This document shows, piece by piece, positions 1 through 8,846 of a stretch of 64,000 nucleotides of DNA (positions are counted from its first letter, which is position 1; each line of letters opens with the position of its first letter). Below the pieces are notes generated by a model. It saw only the letters and a program-made list of their open reading frames with translations. It was not told the DNA's origin and made no database searches. The position numbers and the translations under genes were made by a program. Source of the DNA: Marinisporobacter sp. (lineage in GTDB: Bacteria > Bacillota > Clostridia > Peptostreptococcales > Thermotaleaceae); the NCBI GenBank assembly GCA_025210525.1, contig JAOARP010000020.1, positions 62,001 through 126,000 of the forward strand, read 5' to 3'.

Positions 1-39
1 GAATTTGAACACTATAAAGATAGGGACGAAATGAAATGA
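1..39 (+). CDS. C-terminal end of an upstream flagellar gene, probably fliO/fliZ (5' truncated)
   Basis: Frame 1 is open from the first base and encodes the last 12 residues (EFEHYKDRDEMK) before a TGA at 37-39. That stop overlaps the ATG of fliP (ATGA-type overlap), as expected for translational coupling. In Firmicute fla operons the gene before fliP is normally fliO/fliZ, a small membrane protein of the export gate. The identification rests on position only, because 12 charged residues cannot be classified. Confidence 0.5.
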   Translation, partial: EFEHYKDRDEMK

Positions 40-809
40 TGAGAAAAAATTTTAAAAAGTTTTTATGGATTACTGTGTTGATGACAATTGTTGTAGCTCT
101 TTCATTTTCTATAGCTTCTGCTCAACCTAAAATACCCATTCCTAAGATTGGATTGAGTATAGATGAAGCAAAAAATCCAAAAGAGGTGGCCAATAGCTTA
201 GAAATCTTATTTTTATTAACTATTTTGGCAGTAGCCCCATCTATATTAATAATGATGACCTGCTTTACTAGAATTATTATTGTACTATCATTTATACGTA
301 AAGCTATTGCTACTCAAACAACACCACCTAATCAAGTTCTTATTGGATTAGCTCTTTTTCTTACTTTTTTTATTATGGCGCCAATAGGTTCTGAAATCAA
401 TGAAAAGGCGCTACAGCCTTATATGAATGAAGAGATTACAGCTGAAAACGCTTTAGATAATGCTATGAAACCTGTTAGAAACTTTATGTTCAAACAAACT
501 AGGGAAAAAGATCTGGCACTTTTTATAGATATATCTGGTAGTGATCAACCAAAAAAACTTGAAGATGTTCCATCTAAAGCCTTAATACCAGCTTTTATCA
601 TTAGTGAATTAAAAACGGGATTTCAAATTGGATATGTATTGTTTATACCGTTTATAGTTATTGATATGGTAGTTGCAAGTACATTGATGTCAATGGGAAT
701 GATGATGCTACCGCCAGTAATGATTTCTATGCCCTTTAAAATATTATTATTTATATTAGTAGATGGATGGAATCTTATTATCAAATCTCTTATTATGGGA
801 TTTAAGTAG
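36..809 (+). CDS. fliP: Flagellar type III export gate protein FliP
   Basis: FliP forms, with FliQ and FliR, the inner-membrane export gate of the flagellar type III secretion system. The 257-residue product starts with a hydrophobic signal-like segment (about residues 8-29, ending near ASAQ), consistent with the cleaved signal sequence known in FliP. The mature part carries the family hallmarks: MMTCFTRIIIVLSFIRKA at the first core helix, TPPNQVLIGLALFLTFF next, and a C-terminal pair of helices (GYVLFIPFIVIDMVV and SMPFKILLFILVDGW). A GGGA-like ribosome site lies at about 21-27. fliQ follows 11 bases later. Length and order match the family. Confidence 0.97.
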   Translation: MMRKNFKKFLWITVLMTIVVALSFSIASAQPKIPIPKIGLSIDEAKNPKEVANSLEILFLLTILAVAPSILIMMTCFTRIIIVLSFIRKAIATQTTPPNQVLIGLALFLTFFIMAPIGSEINEKALQPYMNEEITAENALDNAMKPVRNFMFKQTREKDLALFIDISGSDQPKKLEDVPSKALIPAFIISELKTGFQIGYVLFIPFIVIDMVVASTLMSMGMMMLPPVMISMPFKILLFILVDGWNLIIKSLIMGFK

Positions 810-820
810 AGGTGTATTAG

Positions 821-1090
821 ATGAGTGAGGGGCAAATTATCGAACTGCTTCAACAAGCCATGCTAAATGTGATCATGTTATCAGCACCCATGCTTGGATT
901 AGGTCTTATTGTGGGTTTAGCAGTAAGTGTGTTTCAAGCCACTACACAAATACAAGAGCAAACCCTTTCGTTTGTACCTAAAATTGTATCCGTGCTTGTG
1001 GCAATTATTGTCTTTGGACCATGGATATTAAATACTATTGTAGATTATACACAAGACCTATTTATGAATCTAAATAAATTTATACAATAG
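821..1090 (+). CDS. fliQ: Flagellar type III export gate protein FliQ
   Basis: This 89-residue, two-helix membrane protein assembles with FliP and FliR in the export gate. The family pattern is visible: an N-terminal amphipathic start, a first helix around residues 16-38 (MLSAPMLGLGLIVGLAVSVF), the polar loop QATTQIQEQTLSFVPKI typical of FliQ, and a second helix (VSVLVAIIVFGPWIL). A GAGGTG ribosome site sits just upstream of the ATG. It lies between fliP and fliR with near-zero spacing, so it is clearly co-transcribed and probably translationally coupled. Confidence 0.97.
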   Translation: MSEGQIIELLQQAMLNVIMLSAPMLGLGLIVGLAVSVFQATTQIQEQTLSFVPKIVSVLVAIIVFGPWILNTIVDYTQDLFMNLNKFIQ

Positions 1091-1095
1091 ATTGG

Positions 1096-1890
1096 ATGAA
1101 AAATGTGAAAATTGTATTGGATCTGCTTGAAAATATAGACGTTCTATTGTTAGTTTTTTCAAGGGTTTTAGGTATTTTTGTTTCAGCACCAGTTTTTAAT
1201 CATAAAAATGTGCCCAATTATCTAAAAATAGGATTTTCTTTTATTATAACCCTTATTCTTTTCCCAATAATCAAGGTACCAGTAGATTTAGTGAATGATC
1301 ATTTTTATTTATTATTGGGATCAAGCATAAAGGAACTTCTAACTGGAATGATGATAGGATTTATTTGCTATTTATTTTATAGTTCTATATATTTAGCAGG
1401 GCGTATAATCGATATGCAAATTGGATTTGCAATGGTTAGCGTAATCAATCCCCAAGATGATACACAAGTTCCAATAATGGGAAGTTTACTTTATCTTATG
1501 GCTATATTAGTATTCTTATCAACAAATGGGCATCATACTTTAATTTATGCCTTAAAATATAGTTTTGATAGTATTCCTTTAGGGGCACTTACTATTAATA
1601 ATTTTATGATTGATAAATTGATAGGAATAATGATTAATACTTTTGTTGTTGCATTTAAAATGGGGGCGCCGATTTTAGTATCTATTCTTGTAGCAAATAT
1701 GTTACTAGGTATATTAGCACGAACTATGCCACAAATGAATGTTTTTGTTGTAGGAATGCCGCTAAAATTAATTGTTGGACTTAGTATTATTGTTTTAACG
1801 ATTCCTTTATATGTAGGAGTTTTTGAAAATATTTTTGAGAATATGTTTGAAAATTTATATGATTTTTTAAACCTTGTATTAAAAGGATGA
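1096..1890 (+). CDS. fliR: Flagellar type III export gate protein FliR
   Basis: FliR caps the FliP5Q4R1 export gate. The 264-residue product is strongly hydrophobic with about six helices. It shows FliR features such as FSRVLGIFVSAPVFNHKNVPNYLKIGFS near the N-terminus, the GFAMVSVINPQ loop, and a C-terminal segment ending in MPLKLIVGLSIIVL. The ATG at 1096 has only a weak ribosome site (TTGG), so translation may depend on coupling to fliQ, which ends 5 bases upstream. flhB begins 4 bases after the stop. The size is typical for a stand-alone FliR (some clostridia carry a FliR-FlhB fusion, which this is not). Confidence 0.96.
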   Translation: MKNVKIVLDLLENIDVLLLVFSRVLGIFVSAPVFNHKNVPNYLKIGFSFIITLILFPIIKVPVDLVNDHFYLLLGSSIKELLTGMMIGFICYLFYSSIYLAGRIIDMQIGFAMVSVINPQDDTQVPIMGSLLYLMAILVFLSTNGHHTLIYALKYSFDSIPLGALTINNFMIDKLIGIMINTFVVAFKMGAPILVSILVANMLLGILARTMPQMNVFVVGMPLKLIVGLSIIVLTIPLYVGVFENIFENMFENLYDFLNLVLKG

Positions 1891-1894
1891 TATT

Positions 1895-2983
1895 ATGTTG
1901 CTTTTTAAAATAGATTTACAACTTTTCAATGGGGAGAAAACAGAAGATGCTACACCCAAGAAAAGGCAACAAGCAAGGCAAGAAGGACAAGTTTTACAAA
2001 GTAGAGAAATCAATTCGGCACTGATTTTATTATGTACTTTTCTAGTATTGAGTTTGATGGGAAAATATATATATCATAATTTCACAGTATTTACAAAAAA
2101 TATTCTTCTAGAAACCAAGAATGTTGATAATATTTTCAGTGTAGGTGGTATGCATAAATTATTTATTCAATCAATCCTATTATCTGTAAAAATGGTAGTA
2201 CCAATTTTAGGTGTAGCTTTTATTATTGGTTTGATTTGTAGTTATATGCAAGTAGGTTTTTTATTTACAACAAAGCCTTTGACGCCTAAATTTAGTAAAC
2301 TAAACCCAATTAATGGATTGAAAAAATTTTTTTCTATGAAGCCATTAGTTGAATTGTTTAAGTCTTTAGTAAAAATATGTGCAGTAGGATATATAACATT
2401 TGGTTATGTGGTCAAGCAGTCAAAAAATATCCTAAATGTCATGGATATGGAGATTTTACAGATAACAGGTTATTTAGGAAAAACTATAGTAAACATTGCT
2501 TTTCGTGCTGCTATGGTTTTAATTATTCTAGCAGCTATTGATTATTTTTATCAAAAATGGGAACATGAAAAAGAATTAAAGATGTCAAAGCAAGAAATAA
2601 AAGAAGAATACAAGCAAATGGAAGGCGATCCTCAATTAAAATCCAAAATCAAAGAAAAGCAACGTCAAATGGCTATGGGAAGAATGATGCAGGATGTTCC
2701 AAGTGCAGATGTAATTATTACAAATCCAACCCATTATGCGGTTGCAATCAGATATGATAGTACTCTTGAGGATGCTCCAATAGTATTGGCAAAAGGAAAA
2801 GACCTTATTGCACAAAAAATAAAACAAATAGCTTCAGAAAGTGATATTGTGATTGTGGAAAATAAGCCATTAGCAAGAGCTATTTATGCTACTGTTGACA
2901 TAGGAGATTACATTCCTCCAGATCTTTATCAAGCAGTTGCAGAAGTTTTAGCATATGTGTATAGAATCAAAAATATTTATTAG
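1895..2983 (+). CDS. flhB: Flagellar export switch protein FlhB (autocleaving)
   Basis: FlhB is the membrane protein that switches substrate specificity of flagellar export from rod/hook to filament proteins. The 362-residue product has the Firmicute N-terminus (DLQLFNGEKTEDATPKKRQ), four membrane helices between about residues 40 and 225, and a cytoplasmic domain. The autocleavage motif NPTH is at residues 277-280, with cleavage expected between Asn277 and Pro278. The substrate-binding tail (AVAIRYD, then the KGKDLIA region) follows. Its neighbours are fliR and flhA, the usual order. Confidence 0.98.
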   Translation: MLLFKIDLQLFNGEKTEDATPKKRQQARQEGQVLQSREINSALILLCTFLVLSLMGKYIYHNFTVFTKNILLETKNVDNIFSVGGMHKLFIQSILLSVKMVVPILGVAFIIGLICSYMQVGFLFTTKPLTPKFSKLNPINGLKKFFSMKPLVELFKSLVKICAVGYITFGYVVKQSKNILNVMDMEILQITGYLGKTIVNIAFRAAMVLIILAAIDYFYQKWEHEKELKMSKQEIKEEYKQMEGDPQLKSKIKEKQRQMAMGRMMQDVPSADVIITNPTHYAVAIRYDSTLEDAPIVLAKGKDLIAQKIKQIASESDIVIVENKPLARAIYATVDIGDYIPPDLYQAVAEVLAYVYRIKNIY

Positions 2984-2994
2984 GAGGAATAAAA

Positions 2995-5022
2995 ATGAAA
3001 TTTGGTGATATAGTTGTATCACTTGCAATCATAGCAGTTATAATAATCATTATTATTCCAATTCCATTAATTGCTGTGGATATATTATTAAGTTTGAATA
3101 TTTCATTGTCAATGCTTATTTTGCTCATTGCAATATATAATAAAGAACCATTAGAGTTTGCTGTTTTTCCTTCTATGTTACTCTTAACTACATTATTTAG
3201 ATTATCTTTAAATATTTCTACTACAAGATACATTCTTTCTAAAGGGAATGCAGGAGAGGTTATAGAAGCATTTGGACAATTTGTTGTAGGAGGAAATGCT
3301 GTTGTCGGTTTTATTATATTTTTAATCATTGTAATTATACAATTCATGGTAATTACAAAGGGTGCAGAGAGGGTTTCAGAAGTAGGAGCGAGATTTACAT
3401 TAGATGCAATGCCTGGAAAGCAAATGGCTATTGATGCTGATTTAAATTCAGGCTTAATCAGTGAAGCAGAAGCACGAGAAAGAAGAATGCGTATTCAAAA
3501 TGAAGCTGATTTTTATGGTGCAATGGATGGAGCCAGTAAATTTGTAAAAGGGGATGCTGTTGCAGGGATTATCATAACTATTATCAATATTACAGCAGGT
3601 TTTGTATTAGGTATGATCGGAAAAGGATTAGGATTTATGGAAGCCCTTCAAAAATATACTTTATTAACTGTTGGAGATGGTTTAATAAGTCAGATTCCGG
3701 CACTTTTGATTTCAACGGCAAGTGGTATTGTAGTAACAAGAGCTGCTTCAGATTCAAATTTAGGAAATGATGTAATCAAACAGCTATTTAGACAACCTAA
3801 AATTATGTTTATCGTTGCTGGTGTAATGTTGTTTTTAGGATTGACACCACTTCCAGATCTCCCGTATTTCTTATTAAGCGGTATATTTGTGTATTTAGGA
3901 TTTACGCTTAGAAATTCTATTAAAGAAAGTATCTTTGAAGAAGAAGAAATTCCTCAAGATACAGAGGCTGAAGATATAAAAAAACCAGAAAATGTACTTC
4001 CTTTATTACAAGTAGATCCAATTGAATTGGAATTTGGGTATGGTATTATTCCTTTAGCAGATCCGAATCAAGGTGGAGATTTATTTGATAGATTAGTGAT
4101 GATTCGAAGACAATGTGCACTTGAACTAGGGGTTATTGTACCTATGATAAGGCTTAGAGATAATATACAATTAGAATCAAATCAATATGTGATTAAGATA
4201 AAAGGTGTAGATGTAGCAGATGGAAGTATTATATTTGATCATTATTTAGCAATGAATCCTGGCACAGCAGAGGGAAATATTAGTGGAATTGATACAGTGG
4301 AACCGGCCTTTGGATTACCTGCTAAATGGATACAAGATGAAGAAAGAGAAAAAGCTGAAATTTTTGGATATACGGTGGTGGATCCATCATCAGTAATATC
4401 AACCCATCTTACTGAAATTATCAAAAGACATTCTCATGAGTTATTAGGTAGACAAGAAGTTAAGTCTTTACTTGACAATGTAAAAGAACATCATGGGGCA
4501 TTAATTGATGAACTTGTACCTAAAATTATGTCTTTAGGAGAAATTCAAAAGGTACTTTCTAATTTGTTAAGGGAAGGTATATCTATAAGAGATATGGTAA
4601 CAATTTTGGAAACACTTGCAGATTATGGAATGGTTACAAGAGATCCAGATATGTTAACAGAATATGTAAGACAATCTCTCTCGAGGGCTATTACAAAACA
4701 GTTTATTGATGGAAGTCGCGCAAAAGTTATTACTCTTGATCAAAGCTTAGAGCAGACGATTATGGAATCTATTCAACAAACAGAACATGGCTCTTATTTA
4801 AATCTAGATCCAAATATAGCACAATCAGTTTTAAATAATTTAGCAATGCAAGTAGAAAAGTTAATGTCTGTAGGGGAACAACCAATTATATTGACATCGC
4901 CTATTGTTAGAGGATATTTCAAAAGGCTAACAGAACAATTAGCTTCTGAGTTGATCGTTTTGTCATATAATGAAATTGATTCAAAAATTGAAGTACAGTC
5001 AGTTGGGGTGGTGAGTGCATAA
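2995..5022 (+). CDS. flhA: Flagellar export apparatus protein FlhA
   Basis: FlhA is the nonameric ring component of the export gate. It binds chaperone-substrate complexes and couples proton flow to export. The 675-residue product has an N-terminal half with about eight helices. The conserved FHIPEP family block lies between the helices: FRLSLNISTTRYILSKG, and further on GARFTLDAMPGKQMAIDADL. The soluble C-terminal domain runs from about residue 330. Length matches the family. A clear AGGAGG lies upstream of the ATG at 2995. The stop overlaps the alternative GTG start of flhF, and the true flhF ATG begins 2 bases after the FlhA stop. Confidence 0.98.
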   Translation: MKFGDIVVSLAIIAVIIIIIIPIPLIAVDILLSLNISLSMLILLIAIYNKEPLEFAVFPSMLLLTTLFRLSLNISTTRYILSKGNAGEVIEAFGQFVVGGNAVVGFIIFLIIVIIQFMVITKGAERVSEVGARFTLDAMPGKQMAIDADLNSGLISEAEARERRMRIQNEADFYGAMDGASKFVKGDAVAGIIITIINITAGFVLGMIGKGLGFMEALQKYTLLTVGDGLISQIPALLISTASGIVVTRAASDSNLGNDVIKQLFRQPKIMFIVAGVMLFLGLTPLPDLPYFLLSGIFVYLGFTLRNSIKESIFEEEEIPQDTEAEDIKKPENVLPLLQVDPIELEFGYGIIPLADPNQGGDLFDRLVMIRRQCALELGVIVPMIRLRDNIQLESNQYVIKIKGVDVADGSIIFDHYLAMNPGTAEGNISGIDTVEPAFGLPAKWIQDEEREKAEIFGYTVVDPSSVISTHLTEIIKRHSHELLGRQEVKSLLDNVKEHHGALIDELVPKIMSLGEIQKVLSNLLREGISIRDMVTILETLADYGMVTRDPDMLTEYVRQSLSRAITKQFIDGSRAKVITLDQSLEQTIMESIQQTEHGSYLNLDPNIAQSVLNNLAMQVEKLMSVGEQPIILTSPIVRGYFKRLTEQLASELIVLSYNEIDSKIEVQSVGVVSA

Positions 5023-5023
5023 G

Positions 5024-6169
5024 ATGAAAGTAAAAAGATATATAGCTAATGATGCACAAGAGGCGATGTTAAAGGTGAAGGCTGAATTAGGAGCAAATGC
5101 TGTAATTCTTCATTCAAGAAAAATTAAGAGACCAGGGTTATTGAGCTTTTTAAAAAAGCCCCTTATAGAGATGGTGGCTGCTGTTGAGGAAAATGAAAAA
5201 GAGAAAAGATATAATATTAAGAATGAAAAAAGTGAAAAGAATGAAAAAAAACATGTAAATAAGCCAGAAGAATCTTATAAAATTGATGAGTTAAAGCAGC
5301 AAGTAGGAAATATAGAGAGCTTGTTAAACAGTTTTATAGATAAAATGGATGAATCTAAAGAATTAGAGGAGCCTAAAAGATCTGCATTATTTGATAGATA
5401 TTATAATCATCTTGTTGAAAGTAATATTGAAAAAAGTATTGTAGAAAAAATTATGAATATAGCGAGAAAGCAAGTTAGTTTTTCAGGTGAAAATGAAGAG
5501 GTTATTGCTAAGGCAATAAAAATAATCATACGGGAATATTTAGCAACTCCAAATATTATCAATGAAGATAGCAAAGAACAGAAGCGAATTGTTTTGGTAG
5601 GGCCTACTGGCGTTGGAAAAACTACAACCCTCGCTAAATTAGCTGCAAAATTTGCTATTGGGAAAAATAAATCCGTAGGACTTATTACTGCAGATACCTA
5701 TAGAATTGCTGCAGTAGAACAATTAAGAACTTATAGTGAGATTTTAGATGTGCCAATCAAAGTAATATACGAGCCTGAAGAAATTCAAGAAGCTATAGAA
5801 GCGTTTAAAGATAAGGATATTATTCTTATAGATACAGCAGGTCGAAATCATCGGTCAATAGAACAATTAGAAGAAGTAAAAGAATTAATTAGTTATATCA
5901 ATAATCCTGATATTTTTTTAGTAATAAGTGCAACAACTGGGTATAAAGATATTATAAGCATTATAAAATCTTATGATTTCATAAAAGATTATCACCTATT
6001 GTTTACAAAATTAGATGAAGCAAGTGGACTAGGAAATATATTAAATGCAAAAATTTTAACCAATAAAAAACTTTCCTATGTTACTACAGGGCAAAGTGTT
6101 CCAGATGATATTGAAAATGCAAATTCAGAAAAAATTGCGAATATAATTGTAGGTGAATCCCATGAATGA
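5024..6169 (+). CDS. flhF: SRP-family GTPase FlhF
   Basis: FlhF is an SRP/FtsY-type GTPase that helps place or activate flagella, working with FlhG. The ATG at 5024 (MKVKRYIANDAQEAMLKVK) is chosen over an in-frame GTG at 5015 because GGTGGTGAG directly precedes it at usable spacing. A basic N-terminal B domain is followed by a charged Glu/Lys linker, the N domain, then the GTPase domain. That domain carries G1 GPTGVGKTTT starting at Gly193, the DTYRIAAVEQLRTYSE motif and DTAGRNHR. The gene overlaps flhG by 8 bases. Confidence 0.96.
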   Translation: MKVKRYIANDAQEAMLKVKAELGANAVILHSRKIKRPGLLSFLKKPLIEMVAAVEENEKEKRYNIKNEKSEKNEKKHVNKPEESYKIDELKQQVGNIESLLNSFIDKMDESKELEEPKRSALFDRYYNHLVESNIEKSIVEKIMNIARKQVSFSGENEEVIAKAIKIIIREYLATPNIINEDSKEQKRIVLVGPTGVGKTTTLAKLAAKFAIGKNKSVGLITADTYRIAAVEQLRTYSEILDVPIKVIYEPEEIQEAIEAFKDKDIILIDTAGRNHRSIEQLEEVKELISYINNPDIFLVISATTGYKDIISIIKSYDFIKDYHLLFTKLDEASGLGNILNAKILTNKKLSYVTTGQSVPDDIENANSEKIANIIVGESHE

Positions 6170-7082
6170 TCAAGCTAAGAAGCTAAGGGAGATTATCAAT
6201 AATATTAAGAAGAAAAATGATATTCAAAGTAATGTTAAATCTTCTCAAAATATGATTGATAATGATAATGCAAGGGTGATAACTATTACTAGTGGAAAAG
6301 GTGGTGTGGGTAAATCAAATTTTACTATTAATTTAGCACTAGCACTTAGTAAATTAGGATACAAAGTTACTATTTTAGATGCAGATTTAGGTTGTGCAAA
6401 TATTGATGTAATATTAGGGATTATTCCTAAATATACACTAGTTCATGTGATGAGAAGAGAAAAAACATTAGAAGAGGTTATTGCTGAAGGACCTAAAGGG
6501 ATAAGGTTAATATCAGGAGGTTCAGGATTAAAAGAACTAACAGCTTTAACAGAAGAACAGATTAATGATTTAATGAGTAATCTTAGGAACTTGGGAAAAA
6601 ATACGGATTTTATTTTAATTGATACAGGTGCAGGTATTAATAATTCAGTGTTATCATTTATAGAAGCTGCAAGTGAGATCATTTTAGTAACTACACCTGA
6701 ACCTACATCTATTACAGATGCTTATGCAGTTCTAAAAAATACTATATTAGATGATGATGAAAAAATAGTAAGAGTTCTTGTGAATAGAGTTGAAAATAAT
6801 GAAGAAGGCCTAGAAATTTTCAATAAATTGAATATGGCATCACAAAAATTTTTAAATATGACGTTACAAAGGTTAGGCTATTTATATGATGATCATTTAG
6901 TTTCTAAATCAGTTAAGCTACAAAAACCTTTCCTTTTAAGCTACCCAAATAGCTTAGTTAGCAAAGGGATAGAAACAATAGCTTCTAGACTTGTCAATGA
7001 ATCAAGTTCAGAAGTGTTTCAAGTAAGTGGCTTAAAAAGGTTTATTCATAAGTTTGTATATAGCTATAAAAAGTCAATATAA
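6162..7082 (+). CDS. flhG: MinD-like ATPase FlhG (YlxH)
   Basis: FlhG is a ParA/MinD-family ATPase that stimulates FlhF and sets flagellar number and C-ring assembly. The ATG at 6162 is preferred to an upstream in-frame GTG (6153), because AGGTG at 6151-6155 is spaced correctly only for the ATG. The ATGA overlap with the FlhF stop is typical of coupled pairs. Deviant Walker A GKGGVGKSN lies near residues 45-53, followed by ILDADLGCANIDV and LIDTGAGI. An N-terminal extension (about residues 1-35) resembles the DQA.LR motif that activates FlhF. A C-terminal basic/amphipathic tail (KRFIHKFVYSYKKSI) could bind membrane. Confidence 0.95.
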   Translation: MNDQAKKLREIINNIKKKNDIQSNVKSSQNMIDNDNARVITITSGKGGVGKSNFTINLALALSKLGYKVTILDADLGCANIDVILGIIPKYTLVHVMRREKTLEEVIAEGPKGIRLISGGSGLKELTALTEEQINDLMSNLRNLGKNTDFILIDTGAGINNSVLSFIEAASEIILVTTPEPTSITDAYAVLKNTILDDDEKIVRVLVNRVENNEEGLEIFNKLNMASQKFLNMTLQRLGYLYDDHLVSKSVKLQKPFLLSYPNSLVSKGIETIASRLVNESSSEVFQVSGLKRFIHKFVYSYKKSI

Positions 7083-7117
7083 GGTAATTAAGCTTGAAAT
7101 GAAAGTAGGGTTTGTTT

Positions 7118-7786
7118 ATGAAGAAAAGCATGCTTCCAGAAATCGGCATGAAAATATCCATAGATTTAGAGAACTCTAAAATAATAGAAAATAAACAATT
7201 AGTTAGTCAAGTTATGGATATTATAGATAACTATTCTATGTTTATTGCAATGCCTATATATAAAAATGTAGTTACCCCCATACCTGTTGGGGAAACAATA
7301 CAAATTACCTATAGTAAAAAAAGCTTAGGAGTATATGCATTTAAAGCAAAAGTAATAGGAAGAAAAAAAACATCTGATATATCGTATATGAAAGTTGAGA
7401 GAATAGGAGATGTTTTTAAGGTACAGAGAAGAGAATTTTTTAGATTAGATGTGGTACTGAATGCAAAAATTAGAACCATTGAACTAGATGATAATGAAAA
7501 AGTAACTTTAGCTTTGACAAAAGACATAAGTGGTGGTGGCTTACGAGTTATTAGCAAGGAACCATTAAAAGTAGGTAGTATGATAGAAGTAAGTATTGAA
7601 TCTGAAAAAGAAACTTTTGTTCTCAAAGGCAAAATATTAAGATGTATGCCTTATAAAGATGAAGGATCTAGATATGACTTTGATATAGGAATAAGCTTAG
7701 ATGAAGTTCCGGAAAAAATTAGAGAAAAGATAATATCCTTTATTTTTGATTATCAAAGAAAAATGAGGAAAAAAGGACTGATCTAG
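7118..7786 (+). CDS. PilZ-domain flagellar brake protein, YcgR/YpfA-like
   Basis: This is a predicted cyclic-di-GMP receptor that slows flagellar rotation. The ATG at 7118 (MKKSMLPEIGMKISI) fits the GTAGGG ribosome site. A TTG at 7112 is too close to it. An N-terminal YcgR-like beta domain (residues about 1-95) precedes a PilZ domain. The c-di-GMP-binding signature is intact: VQRREFFRLDV supplies the RxxxR box, and TKDISGGGLRV the D/NxSxxG box. At 222 residues the length matches B. subtilis YpfA (DgrA). Its place between flhG and cheB supports a motility role. The c-di-GMP response is inferred from the motifs. Confidence 0.9.
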   Translation: MKKSMLPEIGMKISIDLENSKIIENKQLVSQVMDIIDNYSMFIAMPIYKNVVTPIPVGETIQITYSKKSLGVYAFKAKVIGRKKTSDISYMKVERIGDVFKVQRREFFRLDVVLNAKIRTIELDDNEKVTLALTKDISGGGLRVISKEPLKVGSMIEVSIESEKETFVLKGKILRCMPYKDEGSRYDFDIGISLDEVPEKIREKIISFIFDYQRKMRKKGLI

Positions 7787-8842
7787 ATGAAAAAGATAAA
7801 AGTTCTAGTAGTTGATGATTCGGCATTTATGCGTAAAGTAATCTCTGATATGATTACTTTGGACAAAGATTTGACTGTTATAGATACGGCGAGAAATGGA
7901 AAAGAAGCTATAAAAAAAATAAATGACCTTTCTCCTGATGTCGTAACGATGGATGTTGAAATGCCAATTATGGATGGAATAACAGCTTTGAAGAATATTA
8001 TGCAAAAGTCTCCTTTGCCAGTAGTTATGTTAAGTAGCATAACAAAGGAAGGTGCAGAGGCTACATTAAAAGCATTGGATTTAGGAGCTGTGGATTTTAT
8101 TACAAAACCTACAAATATATTTAAAATGAATACAGAAGATATGAGAGTCCAATTGATGGAAAAAATCAAGATGGCATCACGGGTAAATGTAAGTACTAAG
8201 TGCATCCAGCTATCTCGAAAAGTAAAAAGCATATCTAATAGAGCTGTACCCTATAAAGAAAATACACGGATTAAAAAGATTGTTGCTATAGGTACGTCTA
8301 CAGGTGGTCCAAGAGCTTTACAGGATGTGATACCGTATTTACCTAAAGATATACCAGCAAGTATTATTATTGTTCAACATATGCCTGCAGGATTTACAAA
8401 GTCTTTAGCAGATCGATTGAATAATTTATCAGAGATTCATGTTAAGGAAGCAGAAAGCAATGATAAGTTAATACCCGGATATGCATATATTGCTCCAGGT
8501 GGATATCATTTAAAAATTATAAAATCTGCAAGTGATTATAAAATAAGTCTTACAAAAGAAGCTCCTGTTTCTGGGCATAGACCTTCTGTAGATATGATGA
8601 TGAATTCTTTAGCTAATCTAGAAATAGATAACTTGATTGGTGTAATTATGACAGGAATGGGTTCAGATGGTGCTGTAGGAATGAAAAATATAAAACAAAA
8701 AAGAGGATATACAATAGCACAAGATGAAGCAACATGTGTAGTCTATGGTATGCCAAAATCTGCTGTTAACTTAGGATGTGTTGACGAAGTGGTGCCATTG
8801 CAAGATATTGCTGAAGTGATAACAAAAATTGTGGGGGTGTAG
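7787..8842 (+). CDS. cheB: Chemotaxis response regulator protein-glutamate methylesterase CheB
   Basis: CheB removes methyl groups from (and deamidates) chemoreceptors during adaptation, after phosphorylation by CheA. The 351-residue product has a receiver domain (residues 1-120) with acidic pocket D10-D11, phospho-acceptor D56 (VVTMDVEMP) and a conserved lysine in FITKPT. A linker leads to the methylesterase domain, whose catalytic triad elements are visible: Ser in GTSTGGPRAL, His in IIVQHMPAGF and Asp in MTGMGSDGAVG. It starts one base after the PilZ gene stop. The next gene, cheA, follows 4 bases after its stop. Confidence 0.98.
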   Translation: MKKIKVLVVDDSAFMRKVISDMITLDKDLTVIDTARNGKEAIKKINDLSPDVVTMDVEMPIMDGITALKNIMQKSPLPVVMLSSITKEGAEATLKALDLGAVDFITKPTNIFKMNTEDMRVQLMEKIKMASRVNVSTKCIQLSRKVKSISNRAVPYKENTRIKKIVAIGTSTGGPRALQDVIPYLPKDIPASIIIVQHMPAGFTKSLADRLNNLSEIHVKEAESNDKLIPGYAYIAPGGYHLKIIKSASDYKISLTKEAPVSGHRPSVDMMMNSLANLEIDNLIGVIMTGMGSDGAVGMKNIKQKRGYTIAQDEATCVVYGMPKSAVNLGCVDEVVPLQDIAEVITKIVGV

Positions 8843-8846
8843 GACT

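Noticed and set aside
5015-5023. GTG start of flhF at 5015
   Set aside because: It lies within the GGTGGTGAG ribosome site. The ATG at 5024 gives the conserved N-terminus.
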